NCBI GenBank assembly: GCA_050300015.1
Contig: JBNKWZ010000015.1
Span: 124,001-188,000, forward strand
Direction: 5' to 3'
DNA: 64,000 nt
Origin: CAYZQH01 sp050300015
GTDB lineage: Bacteria; Pseudomonadota; Gammaproteobacteria; Pseudomonadales; Cellvibrionaceae
Below, in pieces: positions 56,522 through 64,000 of the stretch. Position numbers and translations under genes: made by a program. Positions within the stretch are counted from its first letter, which is position 1. The number at the start of each line of letters is the position of its first letter. The notes under the pieces were generated by a model. It did no database searches. It had not been told where the DNA came from and saw nothing but the letters and a program-made list of their open reading frames with translations.

Positions 56522-56783
56522 GAGCGCTCCTGATTCAGTGGTGACCCCTACCAAAGGCCACGTGAAGGGTTGACGAAAAGCGCGGGAGTATAACGATTAC
56601 AGAAATAAATATCCACGTACGATGACGCACGACCAGACCTTAAATGGCATTAAGAAAAACGGTGACCATAGCAGCACACGGCTGACAGCGAGTTCGATCA
56701 AAACTGGACGCAAATTGGTGCACACACAGAGTCGGGCCGCAAAAACTGCATATCAATGAGGTTTACTGCACCGCGGACGCTCG

Positions 56784-57539
56784 CTAGCTTTCACAGATTT
56801 CAGTAATGGCGGTTTGTAATATCTGTAATAGCTTGCCATTGGCGCGCTCAAGTACAGAACTGATTTCTTTTAACGTGATGGCCTCCACTCCAACACCTGC
56901 CCCCCAATTGACAACCGTGCAAAGGGAAGCGTACGCAATATCAAGCTCCCGCGCTAAGCCCGCCTCTGGCATCATGGTCATACCCACCAGAGTACAGCCA
57001 TCACGTTTTAAGCGTTGAACTTCGGCAGCGGTCTCTAACCGCGGGCCCTGCGTACAGCCATAGGTACCTCCGTTAATCCAACGTATCCCCGAACCGGTTA
57101 ACACCTTTTCGATGGTTTTTCTGAGGCTTCCATCAAAGGGGTGGGCAAAGTCAACATGATTGAATTCTTCCGAAAGCAAATCAGCATAGGTGTGCTCGCG
57201 ACCATAGGTGTAATCGATAATTTGATCGGGTAACACCATAACCCCCGGGGAGCATTGATCGTCTATTCCCCCCACCGCGTTGAGGGCGATAATTTTATCT
57301 ACCCGCAACTCGCGTAGCGCCCAAAGGTTTGCCCGGTAATTAATCTTATGGGGTGCCAAACGATGAGCGTGTCCGTGGCGCGGTAGAAACACCACACGGC
57401 ACTGGTGGTATTCGCCTGCCACAATGCCAAACACATCACCAAAAGGCGTATTTACCGTTTTTTCGGTAACATTACTTAGAATAGGAAGCTCGTAGAAGCC
57501 AGAGCCTCCGATAATGGCAATAGTACATTTTTTCTGCAC
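56784..57539 (-). CDS. S-methyl-5'-thioinosine phosphorylase (MTAP family)
   Basis: 251 aa. IGGSGFYELP start, PRHGHAHRLAPHKINYRAN, NAVGGI and MTMMPEAGLARELDI. The latter pattern and genomic place near nagZ/psrA match the methylthioinosine phosphorylase of Pseudomonas rather than standard MTAP. Recycles methylthio-nucleosides to hypoxanthine and methylthioribose-1-phosphate. Next upstream on the same strand is the hypoxanthine phosphoribosyltransferase that could use the product. Confidence 0.88.
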   Translation of the reverse strand: MQKKCTIAIIGGSGFYELPILSNVTEKTVNTPFGDVFGIVAGEYHQCRVVFLPRHGHAHRLAPHKINYRANLWALRELRVDKIIALNAVGGIDDQCSPGVMVLPDQIIDYTYGREHTYADLLSEEFNHVDFAHPFDGSLRKTIEKVLTGSGIRWINGGTYGCTQGPRLETAAEVQRLKRDGCTLVGMTMMPEAGLARELDIAYASLCTVVNWGAGVGVEAITLKEISSVLERANGKLLQILQTAITEICES

Positions 57540-57553
57540 GGCCTTACCTGTTG

Positions 57554-58105
57554 TTATTGTTGTCTAAGCGCCCAAATACCGGAGGCATTTCGCCAATAAC
57601 CGTTACAGTCCATTCCCATGCCAAAAACATATCGGTCGGGTACGGTAAACGAGCAAAACTCGGGAATTTGCTCTGTGGTGGGTAGCTCCAGTAGCTTATG
57701 GGCCATCACGGCACAGCGCACTGAGGTTGCCCCCTGATCCAGAGCGTAGTGTCGCACAGCGCTGAGCGTAAGACCACGGTCAAATATGTCGTCGCAAATC
57801 AATACATGCTTACCTTGAATCGGTTTCACGGGCTTTGCGAACCACTTGAGCTCGTTGGTGGCTTCGTTTTTGTGATAACGGGTGGCGTGCACGTAGTCCA
57901 ACACCACCGGCATTGTCAGTTGTGTTAACAAATGCCCACTGAACACCAACGCACCGTTCATCACCGCCCAAACCACCACTTCCTGCTCAGCATAATGGGC
58001 ATTAATACTCCGCGCCATTTGTGCAATGGCGGCCTCCACTTGTTCCTGGCCTAATAGGCAATCCGCGTGTTCCGCTAAGGCTTGGGTGGTATAGCGGTCT
58101 ATCAT
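57554..58105 (-). CDS. Hypoxanthine-guanine phosphoribosyltransferase
   Basis: 183 aa from ATG 58105, overlapping the mscS-like stop by 4 nt; the frame is open further upstream but within the previous gene. PRPP motif VLICDDIFDRGLTLS and hydrophobic strand AVMNGALVF. Salvages hypoxanthine/guanine to IMP/GMP. Coupled to the methylthioinosine phosphorylase 14 bp downstream, which releases hypoxanthine. Confidence 0.92.
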   Translation of the reverse strand: MIDRYTTQALAEHADCLLGQEQVEAAIAQMARSINAHYAEQEVVVWAVMNGALVFSGHLLTQLTMPVVLDYVHATRYHKNEATNELKWFAKPVKPIQGKHVLICDDIFDRGLTLSAVRHYALDQGATSVRCAVMAHKLLELPTTEQIPEFCSFTVPDRYVFGMGMDCNGYWRNASGIWALRQQ

Positions 58106-59223
58106 TGAGGCGTACACTTTTGAACATCGGTTGTTTCGGGTATCCGAGGAAAACCCTCTGCAAGATGCACCGTCGAGGTAGGAAAGGCGCACTCCGCACC
58201 GTGCTCAGTGATAATGCCAATGATCTTTAATAACACATCCTGTTTAACCCTATGATACTCCACCCAATTGGTGGTTTTGGTAAAGCAATAGATGAAAAAG
58301 TCCAAAGAGCTGGCGGCAAATTGATTAAAATTGACAATAATGGTCTGCGAGGCATCTAAGTCTGGGTGCGTCTCTACCATCGCACTAACCGCAGCGATAA
58401 TTTGTTGCATCTTGTCTGCATCGTCATATCGAATTCCTACGGTCTCGTATATGCGTCGATGTGTCATTCGGGAAGGGTTCTCTACTGAAATTTGCGTAAA
58501 GGTCGCATTGGGCACATAAAGCGGGCGCTTGTCAAAAGTGCGAATGCGGGTCAATCGCCAACCAATTTCCTCTACAGTGCCTTCAATATTTTTATCGGGT
58601 GAACGCACCCAATCCCCCACCCGGAAGGGTCGATCTAAATAGACCATTAGCCCACCAAAAAAGTTGGCCAATAAGTCTTTGGCTGCGAAGCCTACAGCGA
58701 TACCCCCTATTCCGCCAAATGCCAGAACCCCCGAAATGCTGTAGCCCAAGGACTGTAAACCCACTAATAATGCAGTAATAATCACCGAAATACGCAATAG
58801 CTTACCCAAAGCCATGGCAGTGGTGGGATCCATGGGTTTATGGTTATAGGCTTCGCTCATTAAATTGCGTTCGACCCGCTTAACCAGAGCCACTAAAAAC
58901 CAGGCCATTATGGCGATAGTGCCCACACGACGAAAGGTGGGCACCAGCTCAAAAAGCGCGGCATCTGTTTGCTTGGCTGCTAACTGTGCCGCACAAGAAA
59001 GCCCCACCAACCAAACCATTGCCTTGGCGGGCTTTAGGATGGCCTCAAATAGTGCATCATCCCAAAGGTTTTTGGTTTTTTGAGAACGTATATACAAGGT
59101 GGAGAGGAAACGCGAAACCAGTAGCGCCACAATCAAGGTTAACAACGTGACAAAAAAAACTTCTGCAACCCACAAATATTCATTGCCCATTAGGCCAATA
59201 AGGTAAGCTTTAAACGACGCCAT
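58102..59223 (-). CDS. MscS-family mechanosensitive channel protein
   Basis: 373 aa inner-membrane protein. Four or five membrane segments in the first ~190 residues, with a glycine/alanine-rich pore helix ALVGLQSLGYSISGVLAFGG and the beta domain GGLMVYLDRPFRVGDWVRSP. Soluble C-terminal domain about 240-373. Likely releases solutes under hypo-osmotic stress. Overlaps nagZ by 14 nt. Confidence 0.92.
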   Translation of the reverse strand: MASFKAYLIGLMGNEYLWVAEVFFVTLLTLIVALLVSRFLSTLYIRSQKTKNLWDDALFEAILKPAKAMVWLVGLSCAAQLAAKQTDAALFELVPTFRRVGTIAIMAWFLVALVKRVERNLMSEAYNHKPMDPTTAMALGKLLRISVIITALLVGLQSLGYSISGVLAFGGIGGIAVGFAAKDLLANFFGGLMVYLDRPFRVGDWVRSPDKNIEGTVEEIGWRLTRIRTFDKRPLYVPNATFTQISVENPSRMTHRRIYETVGIRYDDADKMQQIIAAVSAMVETHPDLDASQTIIVNFNQFAASSLDFFIYCFTKTTNWVEYHRVKQDVLLKIIGIITEHGAECAFPTSTVHLAEGFPRIPETTDVQKCTPQ

Positions 59224-60250
59224 TTTGATCTCCGAGAGTCACCATTGAATGCTGACAATTTTGCCACATCTTCGATCGTTGTAACGCATCTAATCCCTGT
59301 CCTAATGCAGGACCGCCGCGAAGCTTGGCGAGACTATCATTTGGAGTCACGCCCAATTGCATACAATGCGCCAATACCTCATCCACCGCCTGGGGCTGGT
59401 TGCACACCAGCAACGCGTCGCACCCTGCGGCCAAGGCTACCTCTGCACGCTGTGCAAAAGTACCCGCCCAAGCAGCCCCTGCCATACTGAGGTCATCGCT
59501 AAATACCACACCAGCAAACCCTAATGTATTTTTGAGTAAGCCTTCTACCCAGAATCGAGAAAAACCAACGGGGAAGGAATCGACTTGATTGAAAATCATA
59601 TGCGCGGGCATAACACCCGCCAACCGCGATGCCAACTGCCTAAAAGGCAGCATATGGCTGGCTTCAATCTCCGCGAGCGTGACATCTGAAATTGGAAGCG
59701 ATAAGTGACTGTCTTCCTCTACAATTCCGTGCCCAGGGAAATGCTTGCCTACGGCACTCATACCCGCATTTGCCATAGCCTTGATGTACGCTGCACCAAG
59801 CTCACTCACAATGTGAGGATCTTCGGCAAAGGCACGATCACCTATCACACGACTGAATTGCACATCACAGTCCAGAACCGGCGCCAAGCTCAAATCCAGC
59901 CCAACACTCAAGACCTCACTGGCCATCATCCAGGCATGCTGTCGAGCGAGTGATATGGCTGCCTCAGGATTCGACCGATACAGGGCACCCAAAACTTGCA
60001 AGGGCGGCAATTTGGTAAATCCTTTTTTAAACCGCTGAACTCGGCCACCCTCTTGGTCCACCATCAGCAGCAATTCAGGCCGAACGCGCCTCACATCGGC
60101 CACCAGCCGCTGCAGCTGCTCTACATCTGTAAAATTTCTAGAGAAGAAAATCACCCCGCCCACTAGCGGGTGACGCAATCGCTCCACCTCATCCGCGGTC
60201 AGTTCTGTCGCGGCTAAATCCATCACCACTGGGCCCAGCATAGTGGTCAT
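59210..60250 (-). CDS. nagZ: Beta-N-acetylhexosaminidase (peptidoglycan recycling)
   Basis: 346 aa GH3 enzyme with LMVDQEGGRVQRF, the loop KHFPGHGIVEEDSH (catalytic His/Asp loop) and FSDDLSMAGA with the nucleophile Asp. Removes GlcNAc from anhydromuropeptides in the cytoplasm. Adjacent to psrA as in Pseudomonas, with which it overlaps by 4 nt. Confidence 0.96.
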   Translation of the reverse strand: MTTMLGPVVMDLAATELTADEVERLRHPLVGGVIFFSRNFTDVEQLQRLVADVRRVRPELLLMVDQEGGRVQRFKKGFTKLPPLQVLGALYRSNPEAAISLARQHAWMMASEVLSVGLDLSLAPVLDCDVQFSRVIGDRAFAEDPHIVSELGAAYIKAMANAGMSAVGKHFPGHGIVEEDSHLSLPISDVTLAEIEASHMLPFRQLASRLAGVMPAHMIFNQVDSFPVGFSRFWVEGLLKNTLGFAGVVFSDDLSMAGAAWAGTFAQRAEVALAAGCDALLVCNQPQAVDEVLAHCMQLGVTPNDSLAKLRGGPALGQGLDALQRSKMWQNCQHSMVTLGDQNGVV

Positions 60251-60900
60251 GCGTCCGCACTGGCGTGAGGATTACTCAGCATACCCGCCAATGCGGGGAT
60301 GAGATAAGACACCGCACCCTGCATCTCGATATCGACTGAGTGCTCGTCCGACAAAATGGCCTGTATAGAATCAAAACTGCTGAGCGTAAAAATAGAAGCT
60401 CCCAGAATAAAGTTGATGCGCCAGTAAAAAATAATCGGATCAAGGTTTGGCACAGTTTTATAGAGCCAGCCCACATACCGCTGATAGGTTTTTTCATATT
60501 TGTGAGCGATGGTTTGGCGCAAATGCTCTTGAGATTGGGTGTATGCCAAGCCAATGAGCCGTAAAAAACGTTCGGGCTTTTCATTGATACTAGCAGTTGA
60601 GGCGTTGAGTGCATCGAAGCCTATTTTTAGCAAGGGCTCAATTTTTGGGTTCTCATACCCCTGTAAACTCGCCTCCAGCATATCCAAGCGCCTTTCCAGC
60701 TCTTCACAAAACGGGGTTAGGAATTGACTAAACACCGCTTGAATGAGTGATTTTTTATTACCAAAATGATAATTGACCGCTGCCAAATTAACATCGGCCA
60801 TACCCGTTATCGTACGCAAAGACGTCTCTGCGAACCCTCGTTCTGCAAACAATATCGTCGCAGCACGCAGAATCCGCTCAACAGTTTCACCGTTGGCCAT
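60247..60900 (-). CDS. psrA: TetR-family regulator PsrA
   Basis: 217 aa from ATG 60900 (MANGETVERILRAAT), which matches the start of Pseudomonas PsrA (recalled); an ATG at 60960 with a good GGAAG site is the alternative. HTH region includes TSLRTITGMADVNLAAVNYHFG. In Pseudomonas PsrA is a fatty-acid-responsive regulator of beta-oxidation genes; etf genes are in this window. Between lexA (divergent) and nagZ, the conserved synteny. Confidence 0.9.
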   Translation of the reverse strand: MANGETVERILRAATILFAERGFAETSLRTITGMADVNLAAVNYHFGNKKSLIQAVFSQFLTPFCEELERRLDMLEASLQGYENPKIEPLLKIGFDALNASTASINEKPERFLRLIGLAYTQSQEHLRQTIAHKYEKTYQRYVGWLYKTVPNLDPIIFYWRINFILGASIFTLSSFDSIQAILSDEHSVDIEMQGAVSYLIPALAGMLSNPHASADA

Positions 60901-60933
60901 GCCTTGTTTCTCATAATTATAATATTTAGTCTT

Positions 60934-60966
60934 GAAACGATACGGTTTACGAGCCGGCATTGTCAA
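60934..60966 (-). promoter_or_regulatory. psrA promoter with an AAAC/GTTT inverted repeat
   Basis: On the minus strand TTGACA (60966-60961) and TATCGT (60942-60937), spacer 18. The -10 overlaps an inverted repeat AAAC-N6-GTTT (60935-60948). The arms match the reported PsrA core, although the spacer is longer than the N2-4 consensus I recall. Suggests autoregulation. Confidence 0.45.
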
Positions 60967-61140
60967 CTTCCACGCGTGCTTGACTGCGATTCAGCCTGCA
61001 CTACCGCCTTGATATTTACGGTGTTAATCATTCCCCGTTTACGACACTAATCTCTCACAACGCTCTAAAATTCGCTCTTTTTGCATTCGATAGCACCTTC
61101 TACCGTCACAACGCACAAAAAGGTTGCCAATCGATGGCAA

Positions 61141-61175
61141 CTGTATATAATCACAGTTACTGTATGCATTCACAG
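61141..61175 (+). promoter_or_regulatory. Two LexA (SOS) boxes before lexA
   Basis: CTGTATATAATCACAG (61141-61156) and CTGTATGCATTCACAG (61160-61175), both matching CTGT-N8-ACAG, separated by 3 bp and 47 bp before the lexA start. Consistent with autorepression of lexA-sulA. Confidence 0.93.
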
Positions 61176-61221
61176 TAATCCCGTGTAACCGACTGCGGGT
61201 CAATTTTAATAGAGGCACATC

Positions 61222-61824
61222 ATGACTAAGCTAACCGTTCGCCAACAACAAGTGTTGGACTTGATCAAAGAGCAAATTGAGTTAACCGGTTACCCCCCCA
61301 CCCGCGCGGAGATTGCCAACCACTTAGGTTTTAAAAGCCCCAATGCTGCGGAGGAACACATTAAGGCCTTAGCACGCAAAGGTGCCATAGAGGTGATTGA
61401 GGGTGCTTCTAGGGGTATACGCCTACCCAGTCACGAACGCGGCATTCCATTAGTAGGGCGTGTGGCCGCCGGCAGCCCTATTCTGGCGGCAGAGCACATT
61501 GAAGAATTTTGCCCCATACCAGAGTCATTCTTTCACCCAAAAGCCGACTATTTACTCACGGTACACGGCATGAGCATGAAGGATGCCGGTATTCTCGACG
61601 GAGACCTGATCGCAGTACACAGCACTAACCAAGCCCGCAACAACGACATTGTGGTGGCACGTATTGAAGATGAGGTCACAGTGAAACGATTCAAGCGCGA
61701 GCGCAACAACGCGGTTGTGGAACTGCTGCCAGAAAACCCTGAATTTAATGTCATCAACGTGGATTTGAGAGACAAAAGTTTCGCCATTGAAGGGCTTTGT
61801 GTGGGCGTTATTCGCAGGAGCTAA
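61222..61824 (+). CDS. lexA: LexA repressor
   Basis: 200 aa. N-terminal winged helix (LTVRQQQVLDLIKEQIELTG), autocleavage site Ala83-Gly84 (VAAGSP), catalytic Ser118 (HGMSMKDAG) and Lys155 (VKRFKRE). Represses SOS genes and is cleaved with RecA. Followed by sulA after 3 bp. Confidence 0.98.
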   Translation: MTKLTVRQQQVLDLIKEQIELTGYPPTRAEIANHLGFKSPNAAEEHIKALARKGAIEVIEGASRGIRLPSHERGIPLVGRVAAGSPILAAEHIEEFCPIPESFFHPKADYLLTVHGMSMKDAGILDGDLIAVHSTNQARNNDIVVARIEDEVTVKRFKRERNNAVVELLPENPEFNVINVDLRDKSFAIEGLCVGVIRRS

Positions 61825-61827
61825 GCC

Positions 61828-62217
61828 ATGTTAAAACAAGATCTTCCTCAGCCTCACGCCCGCACCCAAAGTGGTATTACCGAAGTGGTGCTACCTGACG
61901 CAGACCACCTCCACCTGGTTTTGCCCACACTCGCACACCTCAGCCAGCAAACGCAAAACCGCTGGTTAACATGGTTTCCACCCAAGGGCGTTACCAAGCA
62001 AACCTTGCAAGCCTTTCACTTCCACTTACCCAATGTGCGCTTGATACACACCCGTGATCACGAGCAGCAACTTTGGTATTTTTGGGAGGCGTTGGCTGAA
62101 GGCAATAGCCATACCGTCGTGGCACACCTCGGTAAACTGGCAGACACTCGGGTTGTACAGCTAGAACACGCTGCAAGTGTTGGGGCTTGTACTGGACTGT
62201 TAATTCGCAATCGCTAG
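61828..62217 (+). CDS. sulA: SulA-type cell-division inhibitor
   Basis: 129 aa. Central region LTWFPPKGVTKQTLQAFHFH and WEALAEGNSHTVVAHLG resemble the SulA/RecA-like fold. It should bind FtsZ during the SOS response. Immediately downstream of lexA, so co-regulated by the two LexA boxes. No Lon-recognition feature is visible. Confidence 0.87.
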   Translation: MLKQDLPQPHARTQSGITEVVLPDADHLHLVLPTLAHLSQQTQNRWLTWFPPKGVTKQTLQAFHFHLPNVRLIHTRDHEQQLWYFWEALAEGNSHTVVAHLGKLADTRVVQLEHAASVGACTGLLIRNR

Positions 62218-62349
62218 CAATACCAGAATGAACCACTTGCTTGGGACCGGGTCTTTTAGATTCGCTGCATGACCTTTACGGAGAGCTCTCACTGATTAAA
62301 TGCACTTAATGCCAACCCCTTTCAGAGTGCGTTAAAAAATGTACTTAAA

Positions 62350-62589
62350 TTAATGCAGTACTGGTTCTTCCTCAGTGAGGACACCCTCTTCTGTGAGTTC
62401 AGACACCACATCCAAACCGGCTTCGATCATCACCTTGACCACATCTGCCTGTACGTTTTTTAAATAATGAATAGACTCCTGAGAGAATTTAATACTCACC
62501 AAGGGCTCGCCTACGCCATCCACGCGTGAAAGTGCAAATTCACCATCCTCTAGCTCAACAATCTCATACATTGAGGCTTCTTTTGTCAT
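62350..62589 (-). CDS. Small conserved hypothetical protein (PA3009-type position)
   Basis: 79 aa from ATG 62589, preceded by GGAAG. Acidic, no signal. It occupies the place of the small gene between sulA and topA in Pseudomonas. Contains ELEDGEFALSRVDG. Function unknown. Confidence 0.75.
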   Translation of the reverse strand: MTKEASMYEIVELEDGEFALSRVDGVGEPLVSIKFSQESIHYLKNVQADVVKVMIEAGLDVVSELTEEGVLTEEEPVLH

Positions 62590-62630
62590 AACTGCTTCCA
62601 CATGGCTAACCTGCAACGAGGTAGCATTCG

Positions 62631-63140
62631 CTAATATTCTTCACTTTCCAGACGCTGACGTTGAACCAACGCAATAAATTGATTTAGCAACGCTTTAAAC
62701 TCAGCAAGACTCAAGAACCGACTACCAGCACTAGAAACAATCAGTGAGCTGCTGACTTCCGGGCGCTCTAAATCACTTTGGAAAAAAGACCCTTTTATGG
62801 ATGCAGGCGGTGTGATGCAACTGGATTGATCACAATGGGTAATCAACTCGCACAACCAACTGCTAGGGTCATCCAGCAGCACCTGACATTCACATGCCAA
62901 CCCCAGCGACTGGAATGCATCCAATTGCGCATGTAAATGAGTATGTGTTAATGGCTCGTGCTTGGGTGTTTCGTGGAGGTGGCGAGCTTGCAATTCACGC
63001 ATATGCAGAATGAGGGCCCGCTCAACAACGAGCAAACCCGTTAAAACCACGGTCGCCTCGGCCTTTACGGGCATCCCGGCTACGAGTTCAGCGGATTCAA
63101 CTAATTGATCTACACCCTTAGCATAAGCTGCCCACATCAC
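62631..63140 (-). CDS. DUF6586-like hypothetical protein
   Basis: 169 aa, GTG at 63140 (or ATG 63137), start overlapping the topA stop. Mostly helical with five Cys and several His, no signal peptide. Matches the gene next to topA in Pseudomonas (DUF6586, recalled). Function unknown. Confidence 0.75.
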   Translation of the reverse strand: MMWAAYAKGVDQLVESAELVAGMPVKAEATVVLTGLLVVERALILHMRELQARHLHETPKHEPLTHTHLHAQLDAFQSLGLACECQVLLDDPSSWLCELITHCDQSSCITPPASIKGSFFQSDLERPEVSSSLIVSSAGSRFLSLAEFKALLNQFIALVQRQRLESEEY

Positions 63141-64000
63141 TAGCTAGCCGCTGATTTCTTCGTGCTCTTTTTGGCTTTGGCCTTGGGTTTTGACTCTGAC
63201 ACCACCCATCGACCACTCTCGTACGTTGCACGCCAACCACTGGGCTTACCTTCAATTTCTGATTGAACGTATTGCTCTTTCGATTTTCGACTGTAACGCA
63301 CTACAGTTGGGTTGCCACTCGAATCCTTAACTGGTGCACTGAACAAAAACTCATACTTAGGATCAATTTCTGCCTTATGAGGTAACAACTCGCTCACCAA
63401 CGGCGCTCGTGTTTCACGGTTTTTCGGAAATTGACTGGCTGCCAAAAATAAACCCGAAGCGCCATCGCGCAATACATAATGGTCATCCACATTTTGGCAC
63501 TGTAGCTCTGGCATGGGTACAGGGTCCATTTTGGGTGGTGCGGCTTCACCGTTTCTTAATAATTTACGCGTGTTTTTACATGTCTCCGCCGTACATCCAA
63601 AATATTTCCCAAATCGCCCCGTCTTTAACTGCATCTCGGCGCCGCACTTATCACACTCCAGCGTTGGCCCTTCATACCCCTTAATTTTGAAGACACCTTC
63701 TTCAATTTCATAGCCTGCACAATCAGGGTTATTCCCACAAATATGGACTTTGCGATGCTCATCTAACAAATAAGGGTCCATCGCGGCATTGCAAAGGCTA
63801 CAGCGACGCTTACTGCGCAGTTGTTTGGTCTCCGCATCATCGTCGCCATCCACATCCACAACTTCATCGCCAGACACCAAGTTCATGGTGTTCTTGCAAC
63901 GCTCCTTGGGTGGCAGCGCATAACCAGAGCACCCCAAAAACACACCAGTACTGGCCGTCCGGATTTGCATAGAACGACCACATTTGTCACAGGTGATATC
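63140..64000 (-). CDS. topA: DNA topoisomerase I, C-terminal part (gene runs off the window)
   Basis: The frame is open to 64000; the visible 286 residues are the C-terminal zinc-finger region. Cys groups are CDKCGRSM...GCSGYALPPKERC, CSLCNAAM...CGNNPDC, and CDKCGAEM...GCTAETC. A lysine/alanine-rich tail (KAKAKKSTKKSAAS) follows, ending at the stop 63142-63140. The catalytic Tyr lies outside the window. Confidence 0.95.
   Translation of the reverse strand, partial: DITCDKCGRSMQIRTASTGVFLGCSGYALPPKERCKNTMNLVSGDEVVDVDGDDDAETKQLRSKRRCSLCNAAMDPYLLDEHRKVHICGNNPDCAGYEIEEGVFKIKGYEGPTLECDKCGAEMQLKTGRFGKYFGCTAETCKNTRKLLRNGEAAPPKMDPVPMPELQCQNVDDHYVLRDGASGLFLAASQFPKNRETRAPLVSELLPHKAEIDPKYEFLFSAPVKDSSGNPTVVRYSRKSKEQYVQSEIEGKPSGWRATYESGRWVVSESKPKAKAKKSTKKSAAS

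Overview
The window reads as a chromosomal segment of a marine, polysaccharide-degrading gammaproteobacterium of the Cellvibrionales type (Saccharophagus / Teredinibacter / Simiduia / Cellvibrio-like). Two things point there. Lipoprotein glycoside hydrolases carry long poly-serine linkers (GH10 xylanase, GH16). The housekeeping block psrA-lexA-sulA-(two small genes)-topA with nagZ and a methylthioinosine phosphorylase follows the Pseudomonas arrangement. The genus is inferred; no search was run. No CRISPR array, intact insertion sequence, rRNA or prophage was seen.

Layout. 0.4-5.3 kb: an OmpR-type two-component pair preceded by a branched inverted-repeat structure, a secreted Cys-rich repeat protein and two transglutaminases in tandem. 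5.5-11.5 kb: gene-poor accessory DNA with a GH43 lipoprotein, a GH10 xylanase with a malectin-like module, and a lone MSHA-like pilin. 11.6-14.1 kb: the bacterial proteasome homologue Anbu coupled to treZ. 15.0-20.3 kb: modABC followed by arsR - gapdh - arsJ for arsenate detoxification. 20.4-28.7 kb: a ferredoxin reductase, a GH16 lipoprotein with a ricin-type module, a glutaredoxin-like protein, a DUF5610 protein, a PP2C phosphatase and a degenerate membrane hybrid kinase. 29.0-34.7 kb: etfBA, ETF-ubiquinone oxidoreductase and tesB (fatty-acid oxidation). 34.8-38.8 kb: a candidate small RNA gene, an M48 protease and three AIM24-family paralogues. 38.9-45.2 kb: a large DUF349 protein, tRNA-Pro(GGG) and a hybrid sensor kinase. 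45.3-47.6 kb: a compact type VI sheath-like protein with a double-FHA protein. 47.7-56.5 kb: the thrS-infC-rpmI-rplT-pheS-ugd-pheT-ihfA-merR translation block, with an unusual ugd insertion. 56.8-64.0 kb: purine salvage genes, an MscS channel, nagZ, psrA, lexA-sulA and the 3' end of topA.

How the genes fit together. The glycosidases are predicted to be surface-tethered on flexible linkers and to attack xylan and beta-glucan. EtfAB and ETF-QO pass electrons from acyl-CoA dehydrogenases to quinone, and the fatty-acid-responsive regulator PsrA is encoded in the same window. LexA and SulA form an SOS unit behind two LexA boxes. The least explained features are the TssB/TssC-like + FHA pair, the C-rich-loop sRNA candidate, the AIM24 trio with its protease, the dispersed Anbu/transglutaminase locus and the catalytically degenerate membrane kinase.
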